From: Candidatus Thorarchaeota archaeon SMTZ1-83
GTDB lineage: Archaea; Asgardarchaeota; Thorarchaeia; Thorarchaeales; Thorarchaeaceae
Direction: 5' to 3'
Length of the DNA: 6,527 bases
Assembly (NCBI GenBank): GCA_001563325.1
Contig: LRSK01000084.1
Coordinates: 1-6,527 of the forward strand
Position numbers and translations under genes: made by a program. How positions within the stretch are numbered: position 1 is the stretch's first letter; each line of letters opens with the position of its first letter. The notes below the pieces were generated by a model that saw nothing but the letters and a program-made list of their open reading frames with translations, was not told the DNA's origin and did no database searches. Positions 1 to 6,285 of this stretch are shown in pieces.

Positions 1-1021
1 ACATCCCCTTGCCTGTATTCTGAATATTCCAAGCTAGCTTCGATCGTCGATACTCTTTCTCATAGCGCTGGATGCTTTTCCTAGAGAAGTCGTCCTCTTC
101 AATAGCTCTCTTGGCATGCTTGGCGAGCAGTGCCCCCGCATGGAAACAAGTTGTTACGCCTCCTCCCACGATGCTCGATACCTGCCCGGCTGAGTTTCCG
201 CAGAGTGAAACACCGGCATCTGTGAATCTTGGGATAATGCCTGCACAGGGGACAACGCCGCCATTCTGTGCCACAATCTTGGAATCCCTGAGTTCGGGGA
301 ATCTCTTCTTGTACTTCTTGAGAACCTCAAGCAGGGGAGGCAGCTTCTCCCAGTTCTCTCTTGATGAGGGTACTCTGCCAATCCCGAGGTTAACCTCAGT
401 TTCACTTCTCGGATAGAGCCACATATATCCGAGCGAAACGTCACGTCCCACGTAGAAATACGCTGTGTCGGAATCCACACCTTTGCAGTCAGCTAGTTTC
501 CAACGGACGCCATAGGATAGTAGCCATTTGGGATGGATGAAACCTGCAGTTTCTGACACTCTACTAAATGCTCCATCCGCACCTACAGTGAGACTCGCCA
601 TATCTTCACCTCCACTATGTTTGACTCCAATTACCTGATTCGCCTCCTTGATCACAGATTGAACACGAGAGCCGCAGCGAAACTCCGTACCGTCTGCCTC
701 TGCTCTATCTCTCATCAGTTCCTGACATTTGTCCTCGTCGAGCAGGTAGGAGTTGCCGAGAAGACCCTCGCCCACAACTATGTTTGCTCCTGTGTCCAGG
801 CTCTCTCCAATGATGGCACTATACTGGTTGCCGACGTAGTCTGACGTAGGCTTGACTCTGAGAAGTTTCAATGCATTGTCAGTCACGAGTTCGCCCATCA
901 GAGAGTCCGTGACGGACTTCCTCTTCTCCAGCACCAACGTATCCAAGCCCTTGGCTGCAGCTCTCTCTGCAGTCATTAGTCCGGCCGGTCCCGTGCCTGC
1001 TATTATCAGGTCGTGTGGCAT
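1..1021 (-). CDS. Geranylgeranyl reductase-family FAD-dependent oxidoreductase (3' end beyond window)
   Basis: Reading the minus strand from the ATG at 1021 gives 340 open codons that run off the left edge. The N-terminus is a Rossmann FAD-binding fold: GTGPAG at residues 9-14, followed by the second-strand acidic residue in LVLEKR (E32). Residues 198-215 contain GYMWLYP followed by NLGIG, matching the Y-x-W-x-x-P...N-x-G-x-G signature of geranylgeranyl reductases. Residues 275-289 (GNSAGQVSSIVGGGV) match the second FAD motif, usually GDAAG...GGG. Family members are about 390-450 residues, so roughly 50-110 are missing. Known members reduce isoprenoid double bonds in archaeal diphytanyl lipids, menaquinone or chlorophyll side chains; a lipid role is the best guess here, but the substrate cannot be read from sequence. 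The start is well defined: GGTGA lies seven bases upstream and no other start codon occurs before the upstream in-frame stop. The usual Asp of the second motif is Asn276. The gene is divergent from the membrane beta-helix protein. Confidence 0.88.
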   Translation of the reverse strand, partial: MPHDLIIAGTGPAGLMTAERAAAKGLDTLVLEKRKSVTDSLMGELVTDNALKLLRVKPTSDYVGNQYSAIIGESLDTGANIVVGEGLLGNSYLLDEDKCQELMRDRAEADGTEFRCGSRVQSVIKEANQVIGVKHSGGEDMASLTVGADGAFSRVSETAGFIHPKWLLSYGVRWKLADCKGVDSDTAYFYVGRDVSLGYMWLYPRSETEVNLGIGRVPSSRENWEKLPPLLEVLKKYKKRFPELRDSKIVAQNGGVVPCAGIIPRFTDAGVSLCGNSAGQVSSIVGGGVTTCFHAGALLAKHAKRAIEEDDFSRKSIQRYEKEYRRSKLAWNIQNTGKGM

Positions 1022-1028
1022 GTAGTCT

Positions 1029-1033
1029 TCACC
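1029..1033 (-). promoter_or_regulatory. Ribosome binding site GGTGA of the geranylgeranyl reductase-like gene
   Basis: GGTGA on the minus strand is complementary to the archaeal 16S rRNA 3' end and sits seven bases before the ATG at 1021. It fixes that start. Confidence 0.7.
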
Positions 1034-1120
1034 GTTCTTCTCTAGAAAACTAGGGCCCCGGTCTTGGATGCCTCTATATCTGTTTCTCTGTGGAACGTGT
1101 TTCGAATCATGGATATAGTG

Positions 1121-1135
1121 CTATACTTAAAATAG
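1121..1135 (+). promoter_or_regulatory. TATA-like element in the divergent intergenic region
   Basis: CTATACTTAAAATAG is the most AT-rich stretch between the divergent genes at 1021 and 1179. Read on the plus strand, TTAAAATA is centred near 1130. An archaeal transcription start about 25 bases downstream would fall near 1155, leaving a leader of about 23 bases before the ATG at 1179. The element also reads reasonably on the minus strand (TTTTAAGTATAG), where it would give a leader of about 80 bases for the reductase gene. Whether it serves one or both genes is unknown. Confidence 0.45.
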
Positions 1136-1178
1136 AGCCGAATTTCTCTCTGCAATCCAAATCATAGAAGGTCGAGTG

Positions 1179-2057
1179 ATGAAGCTAAGAACCATTTTCT
1201 ACGGCATTTACATGGTCGTTTCCATCCTTGTAAGCATCACCGTTGCCGTAGTCCCCACAATTGCAGCGGTCCTAATCGCTTATGAGCATACAGACAGAAT
1301 AGTGGACTCTTGGGGAGGGATATTTGCCGCATATGAGCAATGGGTAAGTGATGTATTCGGATGGCTTCTTCCTCAAATTGTCTTCGACAAATTCTGGTTC
1401 ATTCTGCTGTTTCCAACACTCATCTTCGTTTGCTACGCAATCTTCCTTGGTGTTCTTGCCGTCATGTTCCGACTAGTTCGCAAGGGCATTCCATACCTTG
1501 AAGATGGCTTTCATCCACTCGAAACGGATGGTTGGCTTCTTTACGAGTTTCGGGAAGTCTTCTACCTGATATTTCCCTACTTCGCATGGTTCTTCTCGGT
1601 CTTCTTTGATGTAAAGGGAAGGCATACCTGGTTCGGTGCTAAGCTCGGAAGTGGAACCATTGTAGGGAACGGCCGCTTAATGACGCCTGACCGTATCATA
1701 GTCGGCAACAACTCTCTAATTGGCTATGGATCAATACTCACTGGTCACATGTATGAGGGGAAGGGAATCTACATGAACAAGGTTACAGTGGGCAACAATG
1801 TCGTGATTGGGGGCTACGCGATAGTATTCCCCGGTGCAGTAATCGGTGATAATGCGATTATAGCGGCCAACTCTGTCGTACCGAAGGATCGTGTGATTCC
1901 TCCAAACACTCTTTGGTTGCATGGAAAGGCAATTCCGAGGAAGAAACCCAAAGTGCCTGTTGAGGAAGCACCTGTGCTGGGTGGTCCAGTTTCGCTTCAC
2001 AAGAAAGAGCTAGTGGAAACGCCAGAAGATGTCGAGAACTCCAGCAGTACGAAATGA
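1179..2057 (+). CDS. Membrane-anchored left-handed beta-helix (hexapeptide repeat) acyltransferase-like protein
   Basis: The protein has 292 residues. The N-terminal half is membrane-embedded, with hydrophobic segments at about 8-34, 71-98 and 127-143. From about 155 to 235 it shows hexapeptide-repeat turns such as IVGNG, IIVGNNSLIGYGS, VTVGNNVVIGGYA and AVIGDNAIIAANSVV, the signature of LbetaH acyltransferases. A histidine in GHMYEGKG (H190) sits in an extended loop. The layout (membrane helices, then LbetaH, then a closing 'IPPNTLWLHG' turn) recalls, from memory, the C-terminal domain of Pls/PosA-type NRPS-like proteins, here as a stand-alone gene. The C-terminal 40 residues are polar and probably disordered. 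The acyl donor and acceptor are unknown. A GTG immediately precedes the ATG at 1176; I prefer the ATG because AAGGT at 1168-1172 is six bases from it and only three from the GTG. A non-enzymatic scaffold role is possible. Confidence 0.82.
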   Translation: MKLRTIFYGIYMVVSILVSITVAVVPTIAAVLIAYEHTDRIVDSWGGIFAAYEQWVSDVFGWLLPQIVFDKFWFILLFPTLIFVCYAIFLGVLAVMFRLVRKGIPYLEDGFHPLETDGWLLYEFREVFYLIFPYFAWFFSVFFDVKGRHTWFGAKLGSGTIVGNGRLMTPDRIIVGNNSLIGYGSILTGHMYEGKGIYMNKVTVGNNVVIGGYAIVFPGAVIGDNAIIAANSVVPKDRVIPPNTLWLHGKAIPRKKPKVPVEEAPVLGGPVSLHKKELVETPEDVENSSSTK

Positions 2058-2082
2058 CTCGGAAAACGGTGAGTACTTATCC

Positions 2083-2098
2083 GCTCGGGGCGACGAGC
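2083..2098 (+). repeat. Short inverted repeat just upstream of the helicase-like gene
   Basis: GCTCG and CGAGC form a perfect five-base stem with a six-base loop (GGGCGA), ending seven bases before the ATG at 2106. In the mRNA this could form a small hairpin in the ribosome-binding region, where the only purine-rich sequence is the loop itself. A five-base stem may occur by chance. Confidence 0.3.
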
Positions 2099-2105
2099 TA
2101 ACAAG

Positions 2106-3536
2106 ATGTCAGAAACAAAGCCACGATATACACCCAGAGGCTATCAGACTTACATACTCGACAGAATCAGTGAGGCGAAGGGAACGAACTTGCTTCTGGA
2201 GCTTGACTGTGGCTTGGGGAAACGATTCGTCACACACCAATTGGTCGCTGAACGCTTTGGAAACCTCAAGTTCATAATCTTGGTCCATTCATCATCCTCT
2301 CTCGCAGAAACTCTAGACTACCTGAGAGGCGAATATGGAGGACTTGAGGAAGACCTAGGCGAATTGTCTTCTAGAGTCCCTTCTCCTAGAAGACCAGCAG
2401 TTATCAAAGAAAGCCGTGTCGTAGTGGCAACCCCACAGGTACTTGTCAATCTGGCACAGAAGGACATGAGCCTTTTCGAGAGCTATGATGCCATTCTCAT
2501 AAATGAAGTCGACACTATCGTCCGGCGAAGTGGTACACAAACCTCACTAGTCTTCCCGTGGTCTACAATCCTCAGCCTATTTGCTGACAAATGGTTGATC
2601 GGAATGAGCGGCACTCTTAGGGATGACCATGCAGTTTTCACAAAGGAGCAGCTCGAGATTCGTGAAGAATTGAACACTCTGAAGGAGCAAATACGCAACG
2701 TAGAGGTCATCTCAATGGAGGACCTGTATGGCACTGACGTTGAGGACTATCTTGAGCCGACCTTGTTGAAGGTGTTGACGGTTACCGATGTCAAGCTAAG
2801 GTCAACATCCGTGGTCCTTGACGAGTTGATACGAAACACTCGTTCTGAGATTATGACACAATTGGCCGAGGATGACAATCTAGACCTAGTCGAGGGTGAT
2901 GCACGACGGGTGCATCTCCTCTTGGAGCGGCTTCCTGTTGACGAGGAACTAAAGAACCGTTACTCGGGCCTGCTTATGCTGAGAAAGTATGTCTATGCCA
3001 TGCCTCGAAGGCAGTTCCTGAAGATGTTTCGGACTGACTACTTGAAACACTACTTCGACATCGGCCAGCTGGCTAGATCGTTGCCTGAGATTCCTTCGAA
3101 GATAACACGGGTACTCGAGATTGCCATGAGCTATGGCAAGACCTTGGTTCTGACTTCATACCTCGAGATGGTCAAGATCATCTCGGATGTTCTCACAAAG
3201 GCCGACCTTCAAGTCCTGGTCATCACTGGACAGACTCGTGACAAGGGTGAGGTGCTAAGAGAGTTCAGAGAGAACGAGGAGGCACGAGTCTTGGTGATGT
3301 CACCTGTCGGTGAGCGTGACCTCGACATCCCTCACGCAGATGCCATGGTTGTCTGTGATACGATAAACACGACCAAGACGATGTACCAGAAGATGAAGCG
3401 TACTCGAGGAGGGCTCGTCGTTCTTCTGGCCTATGATGGAACCTCTGAAGAGCGGAAGGTGCGCAGACTAATGCAGAGAGTTCTTGACCGATACCCCTGG
3501 TCCACCGCAGTACTAGAACCTGAGGCCAGATTCTAG
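2106..3536 (+). CDS. SF2 helicase-like protein of the Hef/RIG-I type with altered ATPase motifs
   Basis: The protein has 476 residues and two RecA-like lobes with helicase motifs in order. They are: a Q-motif-like RGYQ (11-14), motif I DCGLGKRF (34-41), VVVATPQVLVN (105-115; TPQV is typical of the Hef/FANCM/RIG-I clade), motif II INEVD (132-136), motif III GMSGT (166-170), motif IV around TLVLTSY (346-352), motif V VGERDLDIP (401-409) and motif VI QKMKRTRGG (428-436). A largely helical insert at about 180-325 separates the lobes, as in Hef. Canonical members are ATP-driven DNA or RNA translocases acting in fork repair or RNA sensing. Here the Walker A Thr/Ser is Arg40, the DExH Asp is Asn133 and the last Arg of motif VI is Gly, while Lys39, Glu134 and Arg432 remain. 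Hydrolysis may therefore be weak, absent or unusual. No ERCC4 nuclease domain follows. The start is the ATG at 2106 with a poor ribosome site. It lies 48 bases after the beta-helix gene and may share its transcript. Confidence 0.83.
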   Translation: MSETKPRYTPRGYQTYILDRISEAKGTNLLLELDCGLGKRFVTHQLVAERFGNLKFIILVHSSSSLAETLDYLRGEYGGLEEDLGELSSRVPSPRRPAVIKESRVVVATPQVLVNLAQKDMSLFESYDAILINEVDTIVRRSGTQTSLVFPWSTILSLFADKWLIGMSGTLRDDHAVFTKEQLEIREELNTLKEQIRNVEVISMEDLYGTDVEDYLEPTLLKVLTVTDVKLRSTSVVLDELIRNTRSEIMTQLAEDDNLDLVEGDARRVHLLLERLPVDEELKNRYSGLLMLRKYVYAMPRRQFLKMFRTDYLKHYFDIGQLARSLPEIPSKITRVLEIAMSYGKTLVLTSYLEMVKIISDVLTKADLQVLVITGQTRDKGEVLREFRENEEARVLVMSPVGERDLDIPHADAMVVCDTINTTKTMYQKMKRTRGGLVVLLAYDGTSEERKVRRLMQRVLDRYPWSTAVLEPEARF

Positions 3537-3538
3537 GG

Positions 3539-4465
3539 CTATCTCTTCGCTCCTGTGAAGGTTTCAGATAGCAAGTCCAGTAGTGCCCCTTGGATTGGTG
3601 GATCTGTCTTGCCATGAATGAATCTGCACGCCTCTATGAATTGATTTGTTCTTGCGTCCGCATCTTCCCCTGGTCCCAGTATCTTCTTTGCAGTCCTCGT
3701 GAGGTTCCTTACAATGCTCTTCCCTTTCTTGTGCTCCTTAAGCAGCTTGGTGGCTTCCTGTTCAACTCGTTGGACCTGACTCTTTACACGGATATCTGCA
3801 AGGTCGTCGCTCCCCAATGATTTGACCATGTCCATGATTACATCTAGAATTCCATTGTGCAATCCTGCTATGAGAGCTTCCACCTCATACGCTGTGAACT
3901 TCACAGTCGTCGATCTGTCTGACAACTGCCATTTGAGATCGCTGCTTCTTTCCACTCGAAGTGACCTATCTCCGACTACCATGTTCTCGTCGAAGTATCT
4001 GCTGTCGAGACTGCTCTGTACAGCTGTCTTTACTAATGCAGCCTCACTTAGTTTGAGTTGGATTGCCTGCCCGCTATTGGTGACCTCGATGCTATATCCC
4101 TGGCTGGGCGCAATCTTCTGAGCATAGTCAGACGCTGGTGCAACCTCAACCGGGGGGAGATGTTTTAGCTTCTTGGCAAGCTCCTTGATTTCAGCCTCTG
4201 AGCAATAGTATTGCTGTCTGTCGCCCGCGATTGAGATTGTCCCGTCTTCAGCTCGTTCAAACTCAATCTTGTTGCCTGCCCCCACGTCCGTTGTTTTGTG
4301 GTAGACTTGCTTATAGCTACGAGCTGTCTGAGCAAGTTTCTCTAGCGCAGCGGCAATCATGTGGGCCTCACCGTAGCCCAACGTAATCTCGGCATCTCCT
4401 ACGTTGGCACGGCCAATGCCAACTGCTCCATCGCTCCTAATCTTCACGTACAAAGCATCAACCAC
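3539..4465 (-). CDS. Uncharacterised protein with four beta-beta-alpha repeat modules
   Basis: The protein has 308 residues from the GTG at 4465 and belongs to no family I recognise. It has no signal peptide or membrane segment as annotated. By eye it contains four diverged copies of one module: two or three short beta strands around a DG-like turn, then a helix introduced by T/S-x-x-E. The copies lie at about 6-45, 66-101, 124-149 and 167-202, each ending in a helix such as AAALEKL, IKELAKKL, KTAVQSSL or EALIAGL. Residues 203-308 are mostly helical and charged, possibly coiled near 225-250. The start is uncertain. A GGTGG at 4462-4466 overlaps the GTG and is well placed for a TTG at 4453, which would give 304 residues starting right at module 1. 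The gene converges on the helicase-like gene, leaving two bases between stop codons. It may be transcribed with the small beta protein upstream (same strand, 188 bases away). A binding or scaffold role is conceivable, but nothing shows the ligand. Confidence 0.72.
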   Translation of the reverse strand: MVDALYVKIRSDGAVGIGRANVGDAEITLGYGEAHMIAAALEKLAQTARSYKQVYHKTTDVGAGNKIEFERAEDGTISIAGDRQQYYCSEAEIKELAKKLKHLPPVEVAPASDYAQKIAPSQGYSIEVTNSGQAIQLKLSEAALVKTAVQSSLDSRYFDENMVVGDRSLRVERSSDLKWQLSDRSTTVKFTAYEVEALIAGLHNGILDVIMDMVKSLGSDDLADIRVKSQVQRVEQEATKLLKEHKKGKSIVRNLTRTAKKILGPGEDADARTNQFIEACRFIHGKTDPPIQGALLDLLSETFTGAKR

Positions 4466-4540
4466 CGTAGTGTGAGATGATGCGATGCAGAAAACTATTG
4501 CGGCGACATTTCTCCAGAGCGCGTAATCTATTGCTTTTGA

Positions 4541-4591
4541 TCAGATACTGCTCTTCTTCCGAGCATCAAGCTGTTTCAGTAGATTTGACAT
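4541..4591 (-). other. Short ORF in frame with the repeat-module gene, ending at an in-frame TGA
   Basis: An ATG at 4591 on the minus strand opens 16 codons (peptide MSNLLKQLDARKKSSI) ending in TGA at 4541-4543. After the TGA the same frame stays open for 25 codons, without a usable start, straight into the GTG at 4465 of the repeat-module gene. It could be a chance ORF, a leader peptide, or the true N-terminus broken by a mutation or sequencing error. It has no ribosome site. Confidence 0.18.
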
Positions 4592-4653
4592 CCAGAGGTG
4601 GATGCCTGGATAGATATGAGATGCAGAAGGAAGACTCCTTCTAATCATAAACC

Positions 4654-5013
4654 TCAGATCTCGTCGTCAACTTCGAAAGCGATTCCACCAATCTCTTTTG
4701 TCTGGAGCCCTATGCCAATTGTGTGTGCCCCGTCAGGAAGAGGGTCCGCTTTTACGTGGATTTCGACCTCCACTCCGACTTTGATTATGAATGCGTTGGA
4801 TTCTGAAACATCGTTCGCATTTACCTCTCCATCCTGGGATCTAATCACAATCTTGTCGAGTGCATACTCGGTGCCGTCGACAGTCACGGGCGACATGCTG
4901 GTCGCCGTGCCATTAGAAAGTGAGTTCTTTATCTTGAAGCTGAAGCCGTCATCTAGGTTGGTCAGGCTGTTCTTGACGTATAGTCTCTTGAGGATGCTTG
5001 CAGGGATTTTCAT
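4654..5013 (-). CDS. Small all-beta protein, possibly related to C-glycoside deglycosidase beta subunits (DUF6379-like)
   Basis: The protein has 119 residues from the ATG at 5013. It begins MKIPASILKRLYVKNSL and is predicted almost entirely beta after residue 15. Alternating hydrophobic strands surround turns such as VDGTEYAL (about 44-51) and DPLPDGAHTIGIGL (about 90-103). It has no signal peptide, membrane helix or obvious catalytic motif. The order (F-x-F-x-x-K-N...x-V-D-G...G-x-x-V-x-I-x-V...P-L-x-x-G-x-H-x-I) resembles the small beta-sandwich subunit of C-glycoside deglycosidases, but that is a recollection of pattern only, and no sugar isomerase-like partner gene is in view. A GTG at 5046 would add 11 residues; I reject it because the TATA box at 5063-5071 places the transcription start near or after that codon. 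The ATG at 5013 has a leader with GGAGG 12 bases upstream. The gene is divergent from the zinc-ribbon pair. Confidence 0.75.
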   Translation of the reverse strand: MKIPASILKRLYVKNSLTNLDDGFSFKIKNSLSNGTATSMSPVTVDGTEYALDKIVIRSQDGEVNANDVSESNAFIIKVGVEVEIHVKADPLPDGAHTIGIGLQTKEIGGIAFEVDDEI

Positions 5014-5025
5014 TGTTTCATCTTT

Positions 5026-5030
5026 CCTCC
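5026..5030 (-). promoter_or_regulatory. Ribosome binding site GGAGG of the small beta protein gene
   Basis: GGAGG on the minus strand lies 12 bases before the ATG at 5013. The spacing is somewhat long, but it is the only strong site in the leader and supports this start over the GTG at 5046. Confidence 0.5.
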
Positions 5031-5062
5031 ACGAGGTGCTGCCCACGGCTTTTCATGGCAAT

Positions 5063-5071
5063 CTTTTATAG
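5063..5071 (-). promoter_or_regulatory. Archaeal TATA box of the small beta protein gene
   Basis: CTATAAAAG on the minus strand is a near-ideal archaeal TATA box. A start site about 25 bases downstream would fall near 5042, leaving a leader of about 29 bases that contains the GGAGG site before the ATG at 5013. Upstream CGTAACC would occupy the BRE position but is not a strong match. Confidence 0.68.
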
Positions 5072-5214
5072 GTTACGAAGAGCCATTTGAACCAAGAAAC
5101 TCACCTTCTGAGCCCAAGTCTAGCAGATATCTGTTCCCTGTGTGGTGAGGACAGACTTGGGACTGCAGTTCTAATGGCGGTGAGATTCAGGGCGATTGTT
5201 TGGATTGGACTACC

Positions 5215-6285
5215 ATGGCAACTGACGAGGAATCATCCGGACTTGTGCAGTATCGCTGTGAGATGTGTGATGCCCCGTATCCCCTTGGCGCAGATGATGT
5301 GATATCCACATGTCCCTATTGTGGCTACACCTTCACTGTCGGCGGCAGTGAGATGAAGGAACACCTACTTCTCTCCAACAAACTCACCGAGGATGAAGTG
5401 AAGAAGGCGGTTGCTGACTGGATACATTTCGCGGCCTCCAAGTCCGTTGGAACCAGGTTTGCAAGGGAGATTGAGATTGGGACACCATCATTGCAGTGGA
5501 TTCCGACGTTCAGAGTAAATGCGCAATGTGATACATATCACTTTGGAGCGAATCAGAAGGGAAGCGGCAACAACAAGCGCTGGGAGAAGGTCGAGGCCAG
5601 AGAAGCGCAGCGGACAACAGAGTGGGTACTGGCAAGGCGGCATGCTGCCACATTTGGCATCCGGGAACTCATCGATTCCCTGGATGATTCTGGAGCCCAA
5701 GCCTTTGACATCAAACTCACTGACAAAGCCTCAGTCCTGAACTCTGAGATTGGAGAGGATGATGCCCCCGTCAGAGCACGGTATCAGAAGGCTGAACGCG
5801 ACCGTGCTGACTTGAATGCGAAAGTGACTAAGCTATTGGACTACAGACTTGACATTAGCGCAGATACCTGCAGATATGTTCATGCGCCCTACTGGCTGGT
5901 CCGATACGAGCATCGAGGAGGTACATTTCGTGTTGCTGTGTCTGGAGCAACCGGCAAAGTGGTTCTCGGAGAGCTTCCCGTGACAAAGAGGTATCGCGTC
6001 AAGAACTGGCTTCTCAGTTTCTTCATGCTGATTGGCTCAGCTCTGCTCTTCCAAGGCACTCCTTACATAACCTATGCAATCTTTGCAGGGGGCTCATCTG
6101 ATGGAGATGCCGCTCTTATCCCAATTGCCATGGTGGCAATTGGAGGAATCCTGTTTTTTGCGGCCTACATGTTCGTTGGTAAGGCACTCAAGTATGAGAT
6201 AGAGTTGACAGCCGAAGGAAAGGAACGCGAGGAACCATTCTCGTTGACTGGCTCGATGAAGGGACTGGAGGAGAAGATCAGATGA
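5215..6285 (+). CDS. Membrane protein with N-terminal zinc ribbon and two C-terminal transmembrane helices
   Basis: The protein has 356 residues from the ATG at 5215. Cysteines at 15, 18, 33 and 36 form C-x2-C-x14-C-x2-C, a zinc ribbon (CEMC...CPYC). A mixed soluble region follows at about 45-260. Its final part, APYWLVRYEHRGGTFRV then SGATGKVVLGELP (about 224-255), resembles the strand pair with a 'dG-x-TG-x-V-x-G-x-x-P' turn found in a group of zinc-ribbon membrane proteins of uncertain function. Two hydrophobic helices at about 265-284 and 300-320 are separated by a short loop. No signal peptide is present, so the ribbon and soluble domain probably face the cytoplasm with a C-terminal hairpin anchor. 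A TTG at 5200 is in frame; I prefer the ATG, although its ribosome site is weak (GGA at 5207-5209). The stop overlaps the next gene as ATGA. The function is unknown, and a catalytic role is not evident. Confidence 0.82.
   Translation: MATDEESSGLVQYRCEMCDAPYPLGADDVISTCPYCGYTFTVGGSEMKEHLLLSNKLTEDEVKKAVADWIHFAASKSVGTRFAREIEIGTPSLQWIPTFRVNAQCDTYHFGANQKGSGNNKRWEKVEAREAQRTTEWVLARRHAATFGIRELIDSLDDSGAQAFDIKLTDKASVLNSEIGEDDAPVRARYQKAERDRADLNAKVTKLLDYRLDISADTCRYVHAPYWLVRYEHRGGTFRVAVSGATGKVVLGELPVTKRYRVKNWLLSFFMLIGSALLFQGTPYITYAIFAGGSSDGDAALIPIAMVAIGGILFFAAYMFVGKALKYEIELTAEGKEREEPFSLTGSMKGLEEKIR
6267..6273 (+). promoter_or_regulatory. Ribosome binding site GGAGGAG of the second zinc-ribbon gene
   Basis: GGAGGAG lies inside the end of the preceding gene, eight bases before the ATG at 6282. 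It is the strongest Shine-Dalgarno match in the window and supports independent or coupled initiation of the second gene. Confidence 0.75.

Noticed and set aside
154..480. Minus-strand open frame of 108 codons
   Set aside because: It is an off-frame shadow inside the reductase gene on the same strand.
72..844. Plus-strand open frames at 72-416 and 617-844
   Set aside because: They lie antisense to the continuous geranylgeranyl reductase-like frame, which has recognisable FAD motifs; the plus-strand peptides show no domain pattern.
2029..2277. Plus-strand 82-codon frame bridging the beta-helix and helicase-like genes
   Set aside because: It overlaps both genes in another frame; the helicase Q motif and Walker A are in the frame starting at 2106.
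3265..3615. Minus-strand 116-codon frame across the convergent junction
   Set aside because: It overlaps the helicase motif V-VI region and the end of the repeat-module gene; its composition (rich in R, S, H, W) is typical of a shadow frame.
5014..5046. GTG start at 5046 for the small beta protein
   Set aside because: The TATA box at 5063-5071 puts the transcription start close to this codon, leaving no room for a ribosome site; the conserved-looking MKIP start is at 5013.
4598..5071. Plus-strand 157-codon frame, longer than the gene opposite
   Set aside because: It is antisense to the 119-residue beta protein, which has a TATA box and GGAGG site; the plus frame is Ser/Pro-rich without a recognisable pattern.
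5087..5740. Plus-strand frames at 5087-5302 and 5519-5740 and a minus-strand frame at 5488-5700
   Set aside because: All overlap the zinc-ribbon membrane protein in other frames and lack its cysteine motif or any other signature.
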